From CAWAPS01 sp963783945 (GTDB lineage Bacteria; Actinomycetota; Acidimicrobiia; Acidimicrobiales; Palsa-688): a DNA stretch of 64,000 bases. The position numbers were made by a program, and so were the translations under genes. This document shows positions 16,356 through 24,457 of this stretch, in pieces (position 1 is the stretch's first letter; each line of letters starts with the position of its first letter). The DNA lies in contig CAWAPS010000030.1 of the NCBI GenBank assembly GCA_963783945.1, positions 1 to 64,000 of the forward strand, read 5' to 3'. The notes beneath the pieces are model-generated. The model was not told where the DNA came from, ran no database searches, and saw only the letters and a list, made by a program, of their open reading frames with translations.

Positions 16356-17297
16356 TTGCATTCGGCTCGCGACATTGCTTTCGTGAAGGGTCTGCACGAC
16401 CTGGGCAGCAGAACGTGGGCTTACCTACAGCCCGAGGGATTGCTCGGATACAGTAATTCGGGCTTGATCGCAGGAAACGACGCCAGTCTCCTGGTAGACA
16501 CGCTCTTCGACCTGCGGCTTACGGGTGAACTGCTCGAGGCGATCGCCGGGGTCGTCGCCGATCATCCAATGCGATCGGCGGTCAACACCCACGCAAACGG
16601 GGACCACACCTTCGGGAACGCGTTGTTGCCGGCCGGTGTACGCATCTGGGGATCAGCAGCCACCGTCCGCGAGTTCGACCAGCACCCACCGGAGGCTATG
16701 GCCGCGGCGCAGCGCGGCGACCCGCTCGGCCGGCTTGACGCGTTCGACTTCGATGGCATCGAGCTCCGGCCGCCCGACGCGACCTTCTCCGGGTCCGTTC
16801 AGATCGACGTCGGAGGCCGCGCCGTCGAACTGATAGAGGTGGGCCCCGCTCACACACTCGGCGATGTCATCGTGCACGTCCCAGACACGGGAGTCGTGTT
16901 CGCGGGCGACATCCTTTTTATCGGCGTGGCTCCCATGATGTGGGCGGGGCCGATCGGCAACTGCATCGATGCGATCGATCGCATTTGTGCACTCGAGCCA
17001 GCACTGATCGTCCCAGGACACGGACCCGTGACCGACCTAGCTGGTGCCAGGGGCGCCCGGGCATCCCTGGAGCTGGTAGCCCGAGAGGCCGGGCTCCGTC
17101 TGCGACGTGGCATGTCCCCTCTCGAAGCCCTGGAGGACATCGGTGTCGGGCCCTTTTCCGAGCTGCTCGAACCTCAGCGGATGCTGAATATCGCCGATCT
17201 GGTCTACGCCGAGTCGGATCCGGGCTACGTGCGGATGTCCGGTGCCGAGATGTACGCCGGTATGGCCACGCTCGCGGCGTCGTGGGAGGTCTCGTGA
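16356..17297 (+). CDS. MBL-fold metallo-hydrolase
   Basis: A TTG start with AGAGGGGG before it gives 313 residues. A GTG at 16383 is the alternative. The metal site is NTHANGDHTFGN, a subfamily variant of HxHxDH in which the second His is Asn. Further ligands are in VGPAHTLGDVIVHVP, VVFAGDILF and IVPGHGPVTD. Its last codons overlap the start of the LLM oxidoreductase by 4 nt (GTGA), so the two are translationally coupled. It probably hydrolyses an ester, lactone or thioester in the same pathway. Confidence 0.88.
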   Translation: MHSARDIAFVKGLHDLGSRTWAYLQPEGLLGYSNSGLIAGNDASLLVDTLFDLRLTGELLEAIAGVVADHPMRSAVNTHANGDHTFGNALLPAGVRIWGSAATVREFDQHPPEAMAAAQRGDPLGRLDAFDFDGIELRPPDATFSGSVQIDVGGRAVELIEVGPAHTLGDVIVHVPDTGVVFAGDILFIGVAPMMWAGPIGNCIDAIDRICALEPALIVPGHGPVTDLAGARGARASLELVAREAGLRLRRGMSPLEALEDIGVGPFSELLEPQRMLNIADLVYAESDPGYVRMSGAEMYAGMATLAASWEVS

Positions 17298-18238
17298 CCC
17301 AGTTCGGCGTTCACAGCGGACCCCAGGACTGCTCCATCGAGGAGCTGTTTATACTCTGGGATCGGGCGGAAGCGCTCGGGTTCGATTGGATCAGCATCTG
17401 GGATCATTTCTACCCGGCACAGATCGCGCCAGACCGGGACTGCTTCGAGGCGATCGCGTGTCACGCTGCCCTGGCTATGAGGACGTCGCGGGTGCGGGTC
17501 GGATCGCTGGTCTACTGCGCGGGCTTTCGCAGCCCAGCGGTGCTGGCCAACGCGGCCGTCACCATCGACCACCTGTCTGCGGGACGCCTCGAGCTCGGTC
17601 TCGGGGCGGGCTGGCACCAGGCCGAGTTCGATGGCTACGGCCTCCCGTTCGAGGCACCTGCAATCCGGCTCCGGCGACTGGCCGAAACCGTCGAGGTCAT
17701 CAGGATGCTGTGGACGGAGGATGTAAGCAATTACAGAGGTGAGTTCGTCACTCTGACTGACGCTCGATGCAATCCCAAGCCGGTGCAGACGCCACCCCGC
17801 ATCTGGATCGGGGCCAGCGGCAACAAGCAGGCTTTGCCGCTCGTGGGTCGGCTGGCCGATGGCTGGAACGTCGCATATGTATCGCCAGAGACCTTCGCCC
17901 GAAAGTTCGAGATCGTGCGCGAGCATTGCGCCCGTCCCGATTTACCTGTTACCGGCGTGAATGTCGGGCTCGTATTCGCGGACAGGAACGCTGATGAGGA
18001 GCTGAAGCGCCGCTTCGGCGAAGCAGCCGACCAGGTGAAGAAGGGCACGCTCTACGGCAGCGTGGACCAGATCGTGGACAAGATCGGTCGGTACCAACGA
18101 GCCGGGACTGACTGGATCAACCTCGGGTTGCGGGCCCCGTTCGACCTCGCCGCACTCGAGCGCTTCGCGACCGAGGTGGTTCCTCAGGCCGGGGAGCGCG
18201 ACTGGCCCTATGCTGATCGGCCAGGGGCGATCGGGTAA
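17294..18238 (+). CDS. LLM-class (probably F420-dependent) oxidoreductase
   Basis: The GTG at 17294 overlaps the MBL stop and has GGGAGG upstream, giving 314 residues. The frame is open further upstream but is out of register with the real MBL gene there. Motifs of the luciferase-like TIM barrel: FDWISIWDHFYPAQI, RLELGLGAGWHQAEFDGYG, RIWIGASGNKQALPLVGRLA and ADGWNVAYV. This group (TIGR03560-like) is expected to bind F420. It is followed 25 bp later by NTF2-like paralog B. Confidence 0.9.
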   Translation: MTQFGVHSGPQDCSIEELFILWDRAEALGFDWISIWDHFYPAQIAPDRDCFEAIACHAALAMRTSRVRVGSLVYCAGFRSPAVLANAAVTIDHLSAGRLELGLGAGWHQAEFDGYGLPFEAPAIRLRRLAETVEVIRMLWTEDVSNYRGEFVTLTDARCNPKPVQTPPRIWIGASGNKQALPLVGRLADGWNVAYVSPETFARKFEIVREHCARPDLPVTGVNVGLVFADRNADEELKRRFGEAADQVKKGTLYGSVDQIVDKIGRYQRAGTDWINLGLRAPFDLAALERFATEVVPQAGERDWPYADRPGAIG

Positions 18239-18263
18239 CGCTGAGACGGGCCATGGAGGGTAT

Positions 18264-18803
18264 ATGAGCACGACCGGTGGAGGGACGATCAACCGCCGCT
18301 TGTCCGACAAGGTTCTGGAGCTCATCAGAACCTTGGAGCGTCTGGTTGCGTCAGCCAAACAGCAATCCGTTCTTGGACCGGACTATTGGGACCCGCTGGC
18401 CGCGTTGATAGCGGTGGACGAGTTCGAACGGGTCGCTTCGGACTACTCTTCTTTTGTCCGAGACGACGGGGCCGGATCGGCGGACTTCGACGCCAGCCCA
18501 TTCGCGCTCGAAGTGATGAGATGGCCGGAGTACGTCGAGGTCATGAGCCAGTGGGCCCTCTCGCCTTCGCTGTGGGAGTTCACCGTCCAGCGCATCGCCG
18601 AGCTCCCCGGTCTCGTCTATGTCGAGCTCGAAGAACGGTCGCGCCGCGGTACCGAAGGCCGCTTCGAGGTGGCGAACTCACTGTCTGTCTACGAATTCAA
18701 CGCGGAAGGCAAGGTCCACCGCCTTCGCCTGGCGGTCGCCGATTTGAGCTTGCAGCCCTGGCCCGTTTGCTCCAACTCGTCAGGCGTTACGGCCGGTGGT
18801 TGA
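18264..18803 (+). CDS. NTF2-like hypothetical protein, paralog B
   Basis: An ATG with GGAGG 5 nt upstream gives 179 residues. LAALIAVDEFERVAS, MRWPEYVEVMSQWA and NSLSVYEFNAEGKVHRLRL align in order with paralog A at 12165, and an extra acidic insert (VRDDGAGSADFDAS) is found only here. It is the last gene of an MBL-LLM-NTF2 operon. Function is unknown. The conserved Phe/Tyr/Trp positions would suit a ligand pocket. Confidence 0.75.
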   Translation: MSTTGGGTINRRLSDKVLELIRTLERLVASAKQQSVLGPDYWDPLAALIAVDEFERVASDYSSFVRDDGAGSADFDASPFALEVMRWPEYVEVMSQWALSPSLWEFTVQRIAELPGLVYVELEERSRRGTEGRFEVANSLSVYEFNAEGKVHRLRLAVADLSLQPWPVCSNSSGVTAGG

Positions 18804-18850
18804 CCGCCCGTCCGCGACGGTTTGTTCGGTTCTGCCACACATGGTGGAAT

Positions 18851-18939
18851 TTTCTCGTAGTACTTTCGATTTCCTGTAGTGCTTTCGTGTGGTTTTCTGC
18901 CCATTTCGACCACGAGAATCCAGAAGTGCTACGGGAAAG
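18851..18939. repeat. Three-copy TTTCYYGTAGYRCTT motif between convergent genes
   Basis: Copy 1 (18851-18868) is TTTCTCGTAGTACTTTCG. Copy 2 (18870-18887) is TTTCCTGTAGTGCTTTCG, a 19-bp tandem period. Copy 3 is inverted at 18922-18938 (TTTCCCGTAGCACTTCT on the minus strand). It fills the 336-bp non-coding gap 18804-19139, between two convergent genes, where a promoter is not expected. The same core recurs in the hairpin arms at 42276-42365. Nothing else is recognisable in the gap. Confidence 0.6.
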
Positions 18940-19139
18940 CGGGCAAGCAGGCCCCTCCGGCAGGAAGAAGCCCGTCCGGGGATGCGACCGACACCCTCCC
19001 GCGGAGTCCAGGCGACCGGGCCGGTCTGTAAGCCCGGCGACCAGGGCCCTGTGAGTTCGGGCGTTCTCGGGCTCACGTCGGCCCGCGCCACGAACAGTCC
19101 GCCTGGAGACAAGGCCCGCTCATTACTCTGTGATACCGG

Positions 19140-20213
19140 TCAGTGCTCGTCGAGATCCGGAGGGCGGCCCGGAGGCAGTGCCGGATGAACGGCGTATCGG
19201 ATCGGGTGCCCCACCGAGCGCAGGCCGTCGGGACCGGTCGTGAGCACGCCGCGTTCACGGAAGTGTGGATGTTCGAGCATCTCTAGCCGAGAGAGCACGG
19301 GCGCGATGGGAATCGCTCGCGCTGACAGGCGCCTGACGGCTTCGTCCCGAGGCAAGAGTGACAGTTCCCATGCGAGCCTGGCGTGGAGGTCTTCGGACCT
19401 GGCGGCTCGCTCCGCCATGGTCAGCCCGACATACGAATCCAGGCCAAGCTCCTCACACAGCACGTCCCACAGACGGTCCTCGCTGTACACGCCGAGCACC
19501 ACCCACCCGCCGTCGGCGGTGCGAAAAGTGCCCATCGCGGGCAGGGCTCCGGCCCGCCCCGCCTGCGGCTCCCGTCGCTCGTCCACCAGCCCGTGGGGGG
19601 CCACCCACGTTGCCAGCAGGTCCGCGATCGAGACGTCGATGTGGTCGCCCTCGCCCGTGCGGCGAGCGCACAGAACCGCGGCGAGAATGGCGAAGGCCGC
19701 GGCCAATCCGCCACCCTGGTCGCCGATGAGTACCGCAGGACGCACCGGCTCTCCTTGGTCAGGGATGGTGAACGTGCCCGCATACGCTTGGAAGTTGGGG
19801 TCGTGGCCGGTTGACGGTGCCAGTGGACCGGTCTGGCCGAAACCGCTGATCGAGCAGAAGACCACGGCGGGATTGACCGCCCGCAGGACCTCGTAGCCCA
19901 CGCCCAGCCGGTCAGCGACACCGGGGCGATAGTTTTCCACCACCACCTCGGAGACCGCGACCAACTCGAGGAGGCGGTGCCGGTCTTCGGCGTCCTTGAG
20001 ATCGAGCACCAGGCTGCGTTTGCGGCCGTTGAAGTTCATGAACCGGTCGATCTGGGGCCGCATTCGGTCGCCCCCTGGCGGCTCTATCTTCAACACGTCC
20101 GCACCCAGGTCGGCCAGGAGCTGGGTGGCGGTGTGCCCGGGTTGCCACAGTGACAGATCAAGCACGGGCAGACCGGCGAGGAGCCGGCGATCCTCCGGGC
20201 GGGTGCTCACCAC
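19140..20213 (-). CDS. Family III CoA-transferase (CaiB/BaiF), second copy
   Basis: A 357-residue enzyme with LAGLPVLDLSLWQPGHTATQ, LLADLGADVLKIEPPGGDR and the catalytic aspartate region STGHDPNFQAYAGTF. The start is one of two adjacent GTG codons at 20213/20210. Its N-terminal motif (LSLWQPGH) differs from the 8492 copy, so it is not a recent duplicate. It is divergent from the SDR gene, and three tandem short repeats lie in the shared promoter region. Confidence 0.9.
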   Translation of the reverse strand: MVSTRPEDRRLLAGLPVLDLSLWQPGHTATQLLADLGADVLKIEPPGGDRMRPQIDRFMNFNGRKRSLVLDLKDAEDRHRLLELVAVSEVVVENYRPGVADRLGVGYEVLRAVNPAVVFCSISGFGQTGPLAPSTGHDPNFQAYAGTFTIPDQGEPVRPAVLIGDQGGGLAAAFAILAAVLCARRTGEGDHIDVSIADLLATWVAPHGLVDERREPQAGRAGALPAMGTFRTADGGWVVLGVYSEDRLWDVLCEELGLDSYVGLTMAERAARSEDLHARLAWELSLLPRDEAVRRLSARAIPIAPVLSRLEMLEHPHFRERGVLTTGPDGLRSVGHPIRYAVHPALPPGRPPDLDEH

Positions 20214-20325
20214 CGGACCGTGTCCCCCGAATTCCCGCGGCCTGCTCTCCGCTTGTCAGTGTCTTGCATGCCGTCCAGTTTGCAGTTCGCCGCGGCTGAG
20301 TCGCATCTCTGGCGGACGTGGCGTG

Positions 20326-20366
20326 CTGCGACATTGCGTCTGCGACGTTGCGTTCTGCAACATCGC
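20326..20366. repeat. Triple CTGCRACRTYGC tandem repeat in a divergent promoter
   Basis: Three units follow without a gap: CTGCGACATTGCGT, CTGCGACGTTGCGTT and CTGCAACATCGC. They lie between the divergent CoA-transferase (start 20213) and SDR (start 20471), so they are well placed as operator sites for either. The tandem arrangement would suit direct-repeat binders such as AraC-type proteins. The AraC gene at 22356 is the nearest candidate regulator in that class. Confidence 0.45.
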
Positions 20367-20470
20367 CCCACTCCCTCGCTTGAAGGCCCGTGCGTTGGAT
20401 GCTAGTTTTTTCACCTTTGGCCCATTGGCTCTTGACAACCGGGGGTAGCGGTGAAACCTGGAGGTCGTGC

Positions 20471-21238
20471 ATGAGCGGACGCCTCGAAGGCAAGGTGGCC
20501 TTGATCACCGGCACGGCAGGCGGGCAGGGTCGGGCCGCCGCCTTGGTGTTCGCACGGGAGGGCGCCCGGGTGATCGGCTGCGACCTAAAGGCCGACGGAA
20601 ATCGAGAAACCATCGAACTGGTGAGGTCAGAGGGTGGATCGATCGTCGGCGTCGAACCGGTCGACCTGAGTGATCCTCACCAGGTTGAAGTGCTCGTGCA
20701 ACGGGCGGCGGCAGAATGGGACGGGCTGGACATCGTCTACAACAACGCGTCGGCTCAGCGTTTCGCGCCCTTCGGTGAAATGACCGTCGAGGACTGGGAC
20801 TTCACCATTCGAAACGACCTGTACCCCCCGTTTCTCGTCACCCGCAACGCCTGGAAACACCTGGTCGACCGGGGGGGCGGCTCAATAATCAATATCTCAT
20901 CGGTCGCGGCATTGGTGGCGAGCCGCTCGTTTCCGATCGCCGCCCATGCCGCCGCCAAAGGCGGCGTCAACGGGTTGACCCGGGCCCTGGCGGCCGAGGG
21001 AGCCCCTCACAAAATCAGGGCCAACAGCATTTGCCCGGCCCATATAGAAACCCCCGTGAGCGCTGACTATCTCGCTTCGGAGGTAGGCGCCCGCACCACC
21101 GACACGGTCCCTCTCGGCCGGGTCGGTCAGCCTGAGGAGGTCGTGTCCTGCGCGCTCTATCTGGCGTCCGACGAGTCGAGCTTTGTTACGGGCGGAACAT
21201 TCGTCATTGATGGCGGCATGACGGCCGTCCTCCCCTAG
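20471..21238 (+). CDS. Short-chain dehydrogenase/reductase (SDR), variant catalytic Tyr
   Basis: The ATG at 20471 follows GGAGG. The protein is 255 residues and of classical SDR length. It has the cofactor loop ITGTAGGQGRAAALVFAREG, the NNAS motif YNNASAQRF, the serine ISSVAAL, and the C-terminal TGGTFVIDGGM. The expected YxxxK reads HAAAK (AAHAAAKGGVNGLTRALA), so His replaces the catalytic Tyr while Lys is kept. That substitution is tolerated in some SDR branches but may change the chemistry. It is alone on the plus strand, divergent from the CoA-transferase. Confidence 0.9.
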   Translation: MSGRLEGKVALITGTAGGQGRAAALVFAREGARVIGCDLKADGNRETIELVRSEGGSIVGVEPVDLSDPHQVEVLVQRAAAEWDGLDIVYNNASAQRFAPFGEMTVEDWDFTIRNDLYPPFLVTRNAWKHLVDRGGGSIINISSVAALVASRSFPIAAHAAAKGGVNGLTRALAAEGAPHKIRANSICPAHIETPVSADYLASEVGARTTDTVPLGRVGQPEEVVSCALYLASDESSFVTGGTFVIDGGMTAVLP

Positions 21239-21314
21239 CCGCCACGACCCCCGCCCGGTCTCACCCCCCGGCTCGTCTCATCCGCCTCTCGCGCCGCTCC
21301 TCGGCAGCGGGCCG

Positions 21315-21433
21315 TAACCACTTCGCGTCGCGCCCTCGGAGCGCGACGCCGCCGCTCGTCGCGAAGTGGCCAATATATGCTCGAACGCGACGAGCGCCCC
21401 GTATAGGCGCGGGTGCTCGACGCGAAGTGGTTA
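21315..21433. repeat. 119-bp element with perfect 16-bp inverted ends (MITE-like or terminator)
   Basis: The left end TAACCACTTCGCGTCG (21315-21330) is the exact reverse complement of the right end at 21418-21433. A third, internal copy of the core, GTCGCGAAGTGG, lies at 21358-21369. The element fills the 263-bp gap between convergent genes and encodes nothing. It could be a miniature inverted-repeat element or a long bidirectional terminator. No target-site duplication is obvious at the edges. Confidence 0.5.
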
Positions 21434-21501
21434 GGCGGCCGGCCGCGAGGAGGCGCCGCCGCGGGGCCGTGCCGCCGCGCCGCCTATGGGCGCGAACCCA
21501 T

Positions 21502-22254
21502 CTAGGGCAGGTAGCGGTCGAAGTCATAGCCGGCGACCGGAAGGAACGGTGCGGCCAGGAGCGGCACCACGTCGGTGCCGGCCCAGCGTTTTTCGAGCGC
21601 CGGACGGACCCGGCCCGCTAGTTCAACCGGATCCTCATCGAGAAACAGGTACGTCATCTGCAGTCGCTCGGTCACGTCCGAAGGCTGGAGGTCCACCTGG
21701 ACCTGGGCCAAAGAAGTCCACCATGCGCCACCGACACCGGGAAGTCGCACCAGGTCGCCGGCGGGAGCGGCGCCCTGCTCGACCAGGACATAGGCGCCCC
21801 GTACCGGCCACCACGGCAGCACATCGGCCCCGATCTTGATCCGGGGCGCAGCTGCCATCCCCTCGAAGTGGTACACGGCCCGCTCGACCGACGGGAGCAC
21901 GTCGGCCATCCGGCCGACCTCGTACAGGGCCTCCGTAAGTGCCCGGCCCGCGATCAGTGCGTCAGGGTCAGCAAAGAAATAAGAAATAAGATGGTCCACG
22001 CCGTCGTAGCGGGGCTCGCTCACCGCTCGGACGGCGCGACAGGCCGGGGTGGAGACCAACCGCAATGAACTTCGCAGCCCGGCGAGCCGGAATTGCTCGG
22101 GCCGGTGGTCGAAGGTGTGCCACCGGAGGTACTCCGCGTCGCCACCTTCGGGGTGCCGGGACGTCATGGACACGAAGATCGTGGTGATATCCGAGCGCCC
22201 GGTCGCCAAGATGCTCGGGGCGTCGTCTGATGGGGTGCCAACCAGTTCGGGCAT
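21502..22254 (-). CDS. Conserved hypothetical protein, possibly ferredoxin-like/EthD type
   Basis: A 250-residue protein with no signal peptide. It appears to consist of two similar halves of about 110 residues. The first has IFVSMTSRHPEGGDAEYLRW and HTFDHRPEQFRLAGLRSSLR. The second has GAYVLVEQGAAPAGDL and MTYLFLDEDP. The His-rich YLRWHTFDHRPEQ segment recalls dimeric alpha+beta barrel (EthD/ABM) proteins that act on aromatic or polycyclic ligands. That assignment is tentative. It lies 101 bp downstream of the AraC regulator gene on the same strand. Confidence 0.65.
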   Translation of the reverse strand: MPELVGTPSDDAPSILATGRSDITTIFVSMTSRHPEGGDAEYLRWHTFDHRPEQFRLAGLRSSLRLVSTPACRAVRAVSEPRYDGVDHLISYFFADPDALIAGRALTEALYEVGRMADVLPSVERAVYHFEGMAAAPRIKIGADVLPWWPVRGAYVLVEQGAAPAGDLVRLPGVGGAWWTSLAQVQVDLQPSDVTERLQMTYLFLDEDPVELAGRVRPALEKRWAGTDVVPLLAAPFLPVAGYDFDRYLP

Positions 22255-22355
22255 GGCGCGGATCTTCGCGCATCCCGAGATGCTCCACCAGGATGGCTCA
22301 GCCCGCTCGGCGAGGAGATGGCAGAGACCTTCACCTACTAGCCGCGTTTCGGCGT

Positions 22356-23399
22356 CTAGGCGGCGCCCGCGGCCGGCGGCTTGCGCCTCCTTTCAGCTTG
22401 AAGCCGGGCGCGCAGAGCGCTCGGTGTGGTGTGAAACCAACGCTGGCAGCTCCTGGTGAAGGCCGACTGTTCGCTGTAATCGAGCAGAGCCGCGACCTGG
22501 GCGAGCGGAACCTCCGGCTGGGAAAGATAGCGTTCAGTGAGATCTCTGCGGACCTCATCCTTGATCGCCTCGAAGGTCGTCCCCTCGTCGGCGAGACGCC
22601 GCTGCAACGTCCGGGGGTGAACGTAAAGGACCTTCGCCACTTGGCGATAGTTGCACGCGCCACTCCCCAACAGAGCCTCGATGGCCTGGCGGACTTGAAC
22701 CTCACAGGTTTTGCGGCGGGCCGGGAGACGCCCTTCCAGGTAGCTCGCCGCCAGATCGTGCAACTGATCGTTGTACTCGCTTATCGGCAGGGTCAGGACG
22801 GCCGACTCCACGACCAGGGCAGCGCGCGGAGCTTCGAAGATCAACTCGGCCCCAAAGCGCCGGCGGTACGACGTTCGAGAGCCGACCCTGGCGTGCGGAA
22901 ATCGGACCTGCCGGAGATGGCTGCGCCCCTCGGAGAGCAGCCGGAGGATGCGCCAGGCCAGCCCAATGGCGTGCTCGGCGGTCTGCGACCACTGAGCGGA
23001 GTGCTCGACCAGGATGTCGAACGAGAGGACGGTCTCGTCCGATTGCTCGCCGGGCCTGATCTTGAACGCCACGGCCGGGCTGTGAACGGAGAGATACCTG
23101 GAAGCGCACATCCCTGCCTCTCCTACCGTGGCCGAGTGGCGCATCGCCACCGCCAGGGTGCCGAGGATCCCGATGTCCTGACGCTCGGCCAGACGGAGTC
23201 CGAAGTCGGGGCAGTCGAGGTCCGTCGCGGAGTTTTGGAGGAGCGAGATCAAGTTGTCGAAACTGATGAAGGCCTCCAGCTGATCCAGGGCCGACGGCTT
23301 GATGCCGGCTTTGCGCAGCAGCCGGGCGGGATTGCCGCCGAGATCGATCACCAGCTCGCGGTAGCCCCGAAGCGATGGAGCGCGCACGAAACTCGTCAA
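22356..23399 (-). CDS. AraC-family regulator with arabinose-binding-type N-domain
   Basis: A TTG start is supported by AAGGA at a 7-nt spacing. The protein has 347 residues. The N-terminal 190 residues (SFDNLISLLQNSATDLDCPD, FGLRLAERQDIGILGTLAVA) are of the Arabinose_bd (PF12625) type. The C-terminal 100 residues hold two helix-turn-helix motifs (YRQVAKVLYVHPRTLQRRL and LAQVAALLDYSEQSAFTRS). Regulators of this type control catabolic genes for fatty or aromatic acids. It is followed on the same strand by the 21502 gene. Confidence 0.92.
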   Translation of the reverse strand: MTSFVRAPSLRGYRELVIDLGGNPARLLRKAGIKPSALDQLEAFISFDNLISLLQNSATDLDCPDFGLRLAERQDIGILGTLAVAMRHSATVGEAGMCASRYLSVHSPAVAFKIRPGEQSDETVLSFDILVEHSAQWSQTAEHAIGLAWRILRLLSEGRSHLRQVRFPHARVGSRTSYRRRFGAELIFEAPRAALVVESAVLTLPISEYNDQLHDLAASYLEGRLPARRKTCEVQVRQAIEALLGSGACNYRQVAKVLYVHPRTLQRRLADEGTTFEAIKDEVRRDLTERYLSQPEVPLAQVAALLDYSEQSAFTRSCQRWFHTTPSALRARLQAERRRKPPAAGAA

Positions 23400-23560
23400 C
23401 TAGGTGTCCTTCCGCCATCTGTCGTCAGGTGACAAGAGTCTGTCGCCAACGGTCAACGCTAGCAAGCCGGGAGTGCCGACAACCTATCCAGATGAGAATC
23501 GCTGACGGCGCTCTCAGGAGCACAGCCGGGCGCCGGTACGACGGGCCAAGGAGGCCAGAG

Positions 23561-23776
23561 ATGAAACTGTTTGTGATCACCGCCCGGGTGGTATACGAAA
23601 AGGACGGCCGGCAAAAAGTCAAGCAGGTCCTGCAGTTCCTCCTTTCGGATCACCAGGTCCGCAACGAGTACCAGGCCCAGGAGTTCGCCCGCCACATCGT
23701 CGACCCGCTGGGCGTGGCCAAGGAAGTCCACGTGGTGGCCACACCGCTGGTTGACGCCGAGGGCCGAGCCTCCTGA
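23561..23776 (+). CDS. Small hypothetical protein, 71 aa
   Basis: The ATG at 23561 has AAGGAGG at a good distance, so this start is firm although the frame is open upstream. The 71-residue product (MKLFVITARVVYEKDGRQKV, HQVRNEYQAQEFARHIVDPL) is charged and soluble, with two predicted strands and a helix. It matches no family that I can name. It is divergent from the AraC gene, and a strong hairpin follows 77 bp downstream. Confidence 0.7.
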   Translation: MKLFVITARVVYEKDGRQKVKQVLQFLLSDHQVRNEYQAQEFARHIVDPLGVAKEVHVVATPLVDAEGRAS

Positions 23777-23853
23777 TGCCCTCCAGTGGGGCTGCCCGTG
23801 AAGGGGTGGGGCAGCGCTGTTGTTATCGCGTGTCAGACGTACTGAAGGAGAGT

Positions 23854-23893
23854 CGAGGGCCCGAACCGGCGTGAACCGGTTCGGGCCCTCGAT
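23854..23893. terminator. Bidirectional hairpin terminator, 17-bp perfect stem
   Basis: The arm TCGAGGGCCCGAACCGG pairs perfectly with its complement across a 6-nt loop (CGTGAA). It lies between two convergent genes (ends at 23776 and 23952), so it can serve both. There is no T-run, as usual for high-GC actinobacterial terminators. Confidence 0.8.
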
Positions 23894-23951
23894 GCTGGTC
23901 GGGTCGACAGGCTCCGGGTTTCAGGAACAGGGCTCGGCGGAACCGGACCGG

Positions 23952-24260
23952 TCATGTCTGGCTGGGAGACGCGGGGTGACTCGGAGTCACGAAGTTGGTG
24001 GGAGCCACCGGATGGCTCGGAGTCACGAAGTTGGTGGGAGCCACCGGATGGCTCGGGATCACGAAGTTGATCGGCGTGACGTGGTGGGTCGGGGTCACGC
24101 TGTGAGTGGCCGGGGCGGGAGCGGCGGCGTGGTGGCCGTTGTGGTGCAAGGTGAAAACCAGGGCGGCCGCTGAGGCGCTCAGGGCGATGGCGCAGACGCC
24201 GGCGGCGATCTTGTGCATACGGTTGCTACGGCGGGCAGTGTGGGCGTAGGTGGCAGACAT
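23952..24260 (-). CDS. Small membrane-anchored protein with Pro-rich tandem repeats
   Basis: A 102-residue protein. One hydrophobic segment at about residues 16-36 (IAAGVCAIALSASAAALVFT) could be a signal anchor, with basic residues before it. The outer part is His/Pro-rich and carries repeats of the 12-residue unit SHPVAPTNFVTP. There is no domain I recognise. The ATG is preceded by AGGGGAA. It is probably a surface-exposed or extended spacer protein. Confidence 0.65.
   Translation of the reverse strand: MSATYAHTARRSNRMHKIAAGVCAIALSASAAALVFTLHHNGHHAAAPAPATHSVTPTHHVTPINFVIPSHPVAPTNFVTPSHPVAPTNFVTPSHPASPSQT
23981..24074 (-). repeat. In-frame 36-bp tandem repeat (two perfect copies plus a partial)
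   Basis: Two identical 36-bp units, 23981-24016 and 24017-24052, are followed by a diverged 22-bp partial copy to 24074. They encode the 12-residue Pro-rich unit of the small anchored protein. The perfect identity at DNA level points to recent slippage or unequal exchange. Confidence 0.85.
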
Positions 24261-24369
24261 GGCGAGTTCCCCTTGCGGTCTCGGCCCGCTCCTTGCGGGC
24301 GCTGATATAAGTGTCGGCCCGCAGCGGCCCGCCAGCCATCGCCCGGGCGGCGGACCAGAGGGTTGAATT

Positions 24370-24396
24370 CCGGGTCCCCCGATCGGGGGAACCCGG
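24370..24396. other. GC-rich palindrome between divergent frames
   Basis: CCGGGT-CCCCC and GGGGG-A-ACCCGG flank GATC, forming an almost perfect stem of 11 bp with one bulged A. It sits in the 197-bp gap between the start of the Pro-rich anchored protein (24260, minus) and a possible small frame at 24458 (plus). It may be an operator or an attenuator-like hairpin. The role is not established. Confidence 0.4.
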
Positions 24397-24457
24397 GCCG
24401 CCGAGAGACACCCCCGGCACCGAGGTGGGTGCCTGGCGGACCGTCCCGGGAGGAGCC

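Noticed and set aside
16940..17293. Upstream extension of the LLM oxidoreductase frame
   Set aside because: It lies inside the intact MBL gene in another frame; the GTG at 17294 with GGGAGG and a 4-nt overlap is the real start.
21261..21527. Arg-rich frame downstream of the SDR
   Set aside because: Composition is driven by CG-rich repeats and it covers the inverted-repeat element; no ribosome site or family similarity.
23981..24074. CRISPR-like regular repeat
   Set aside because: The units abut without spacers and are in-frame coding repeats.
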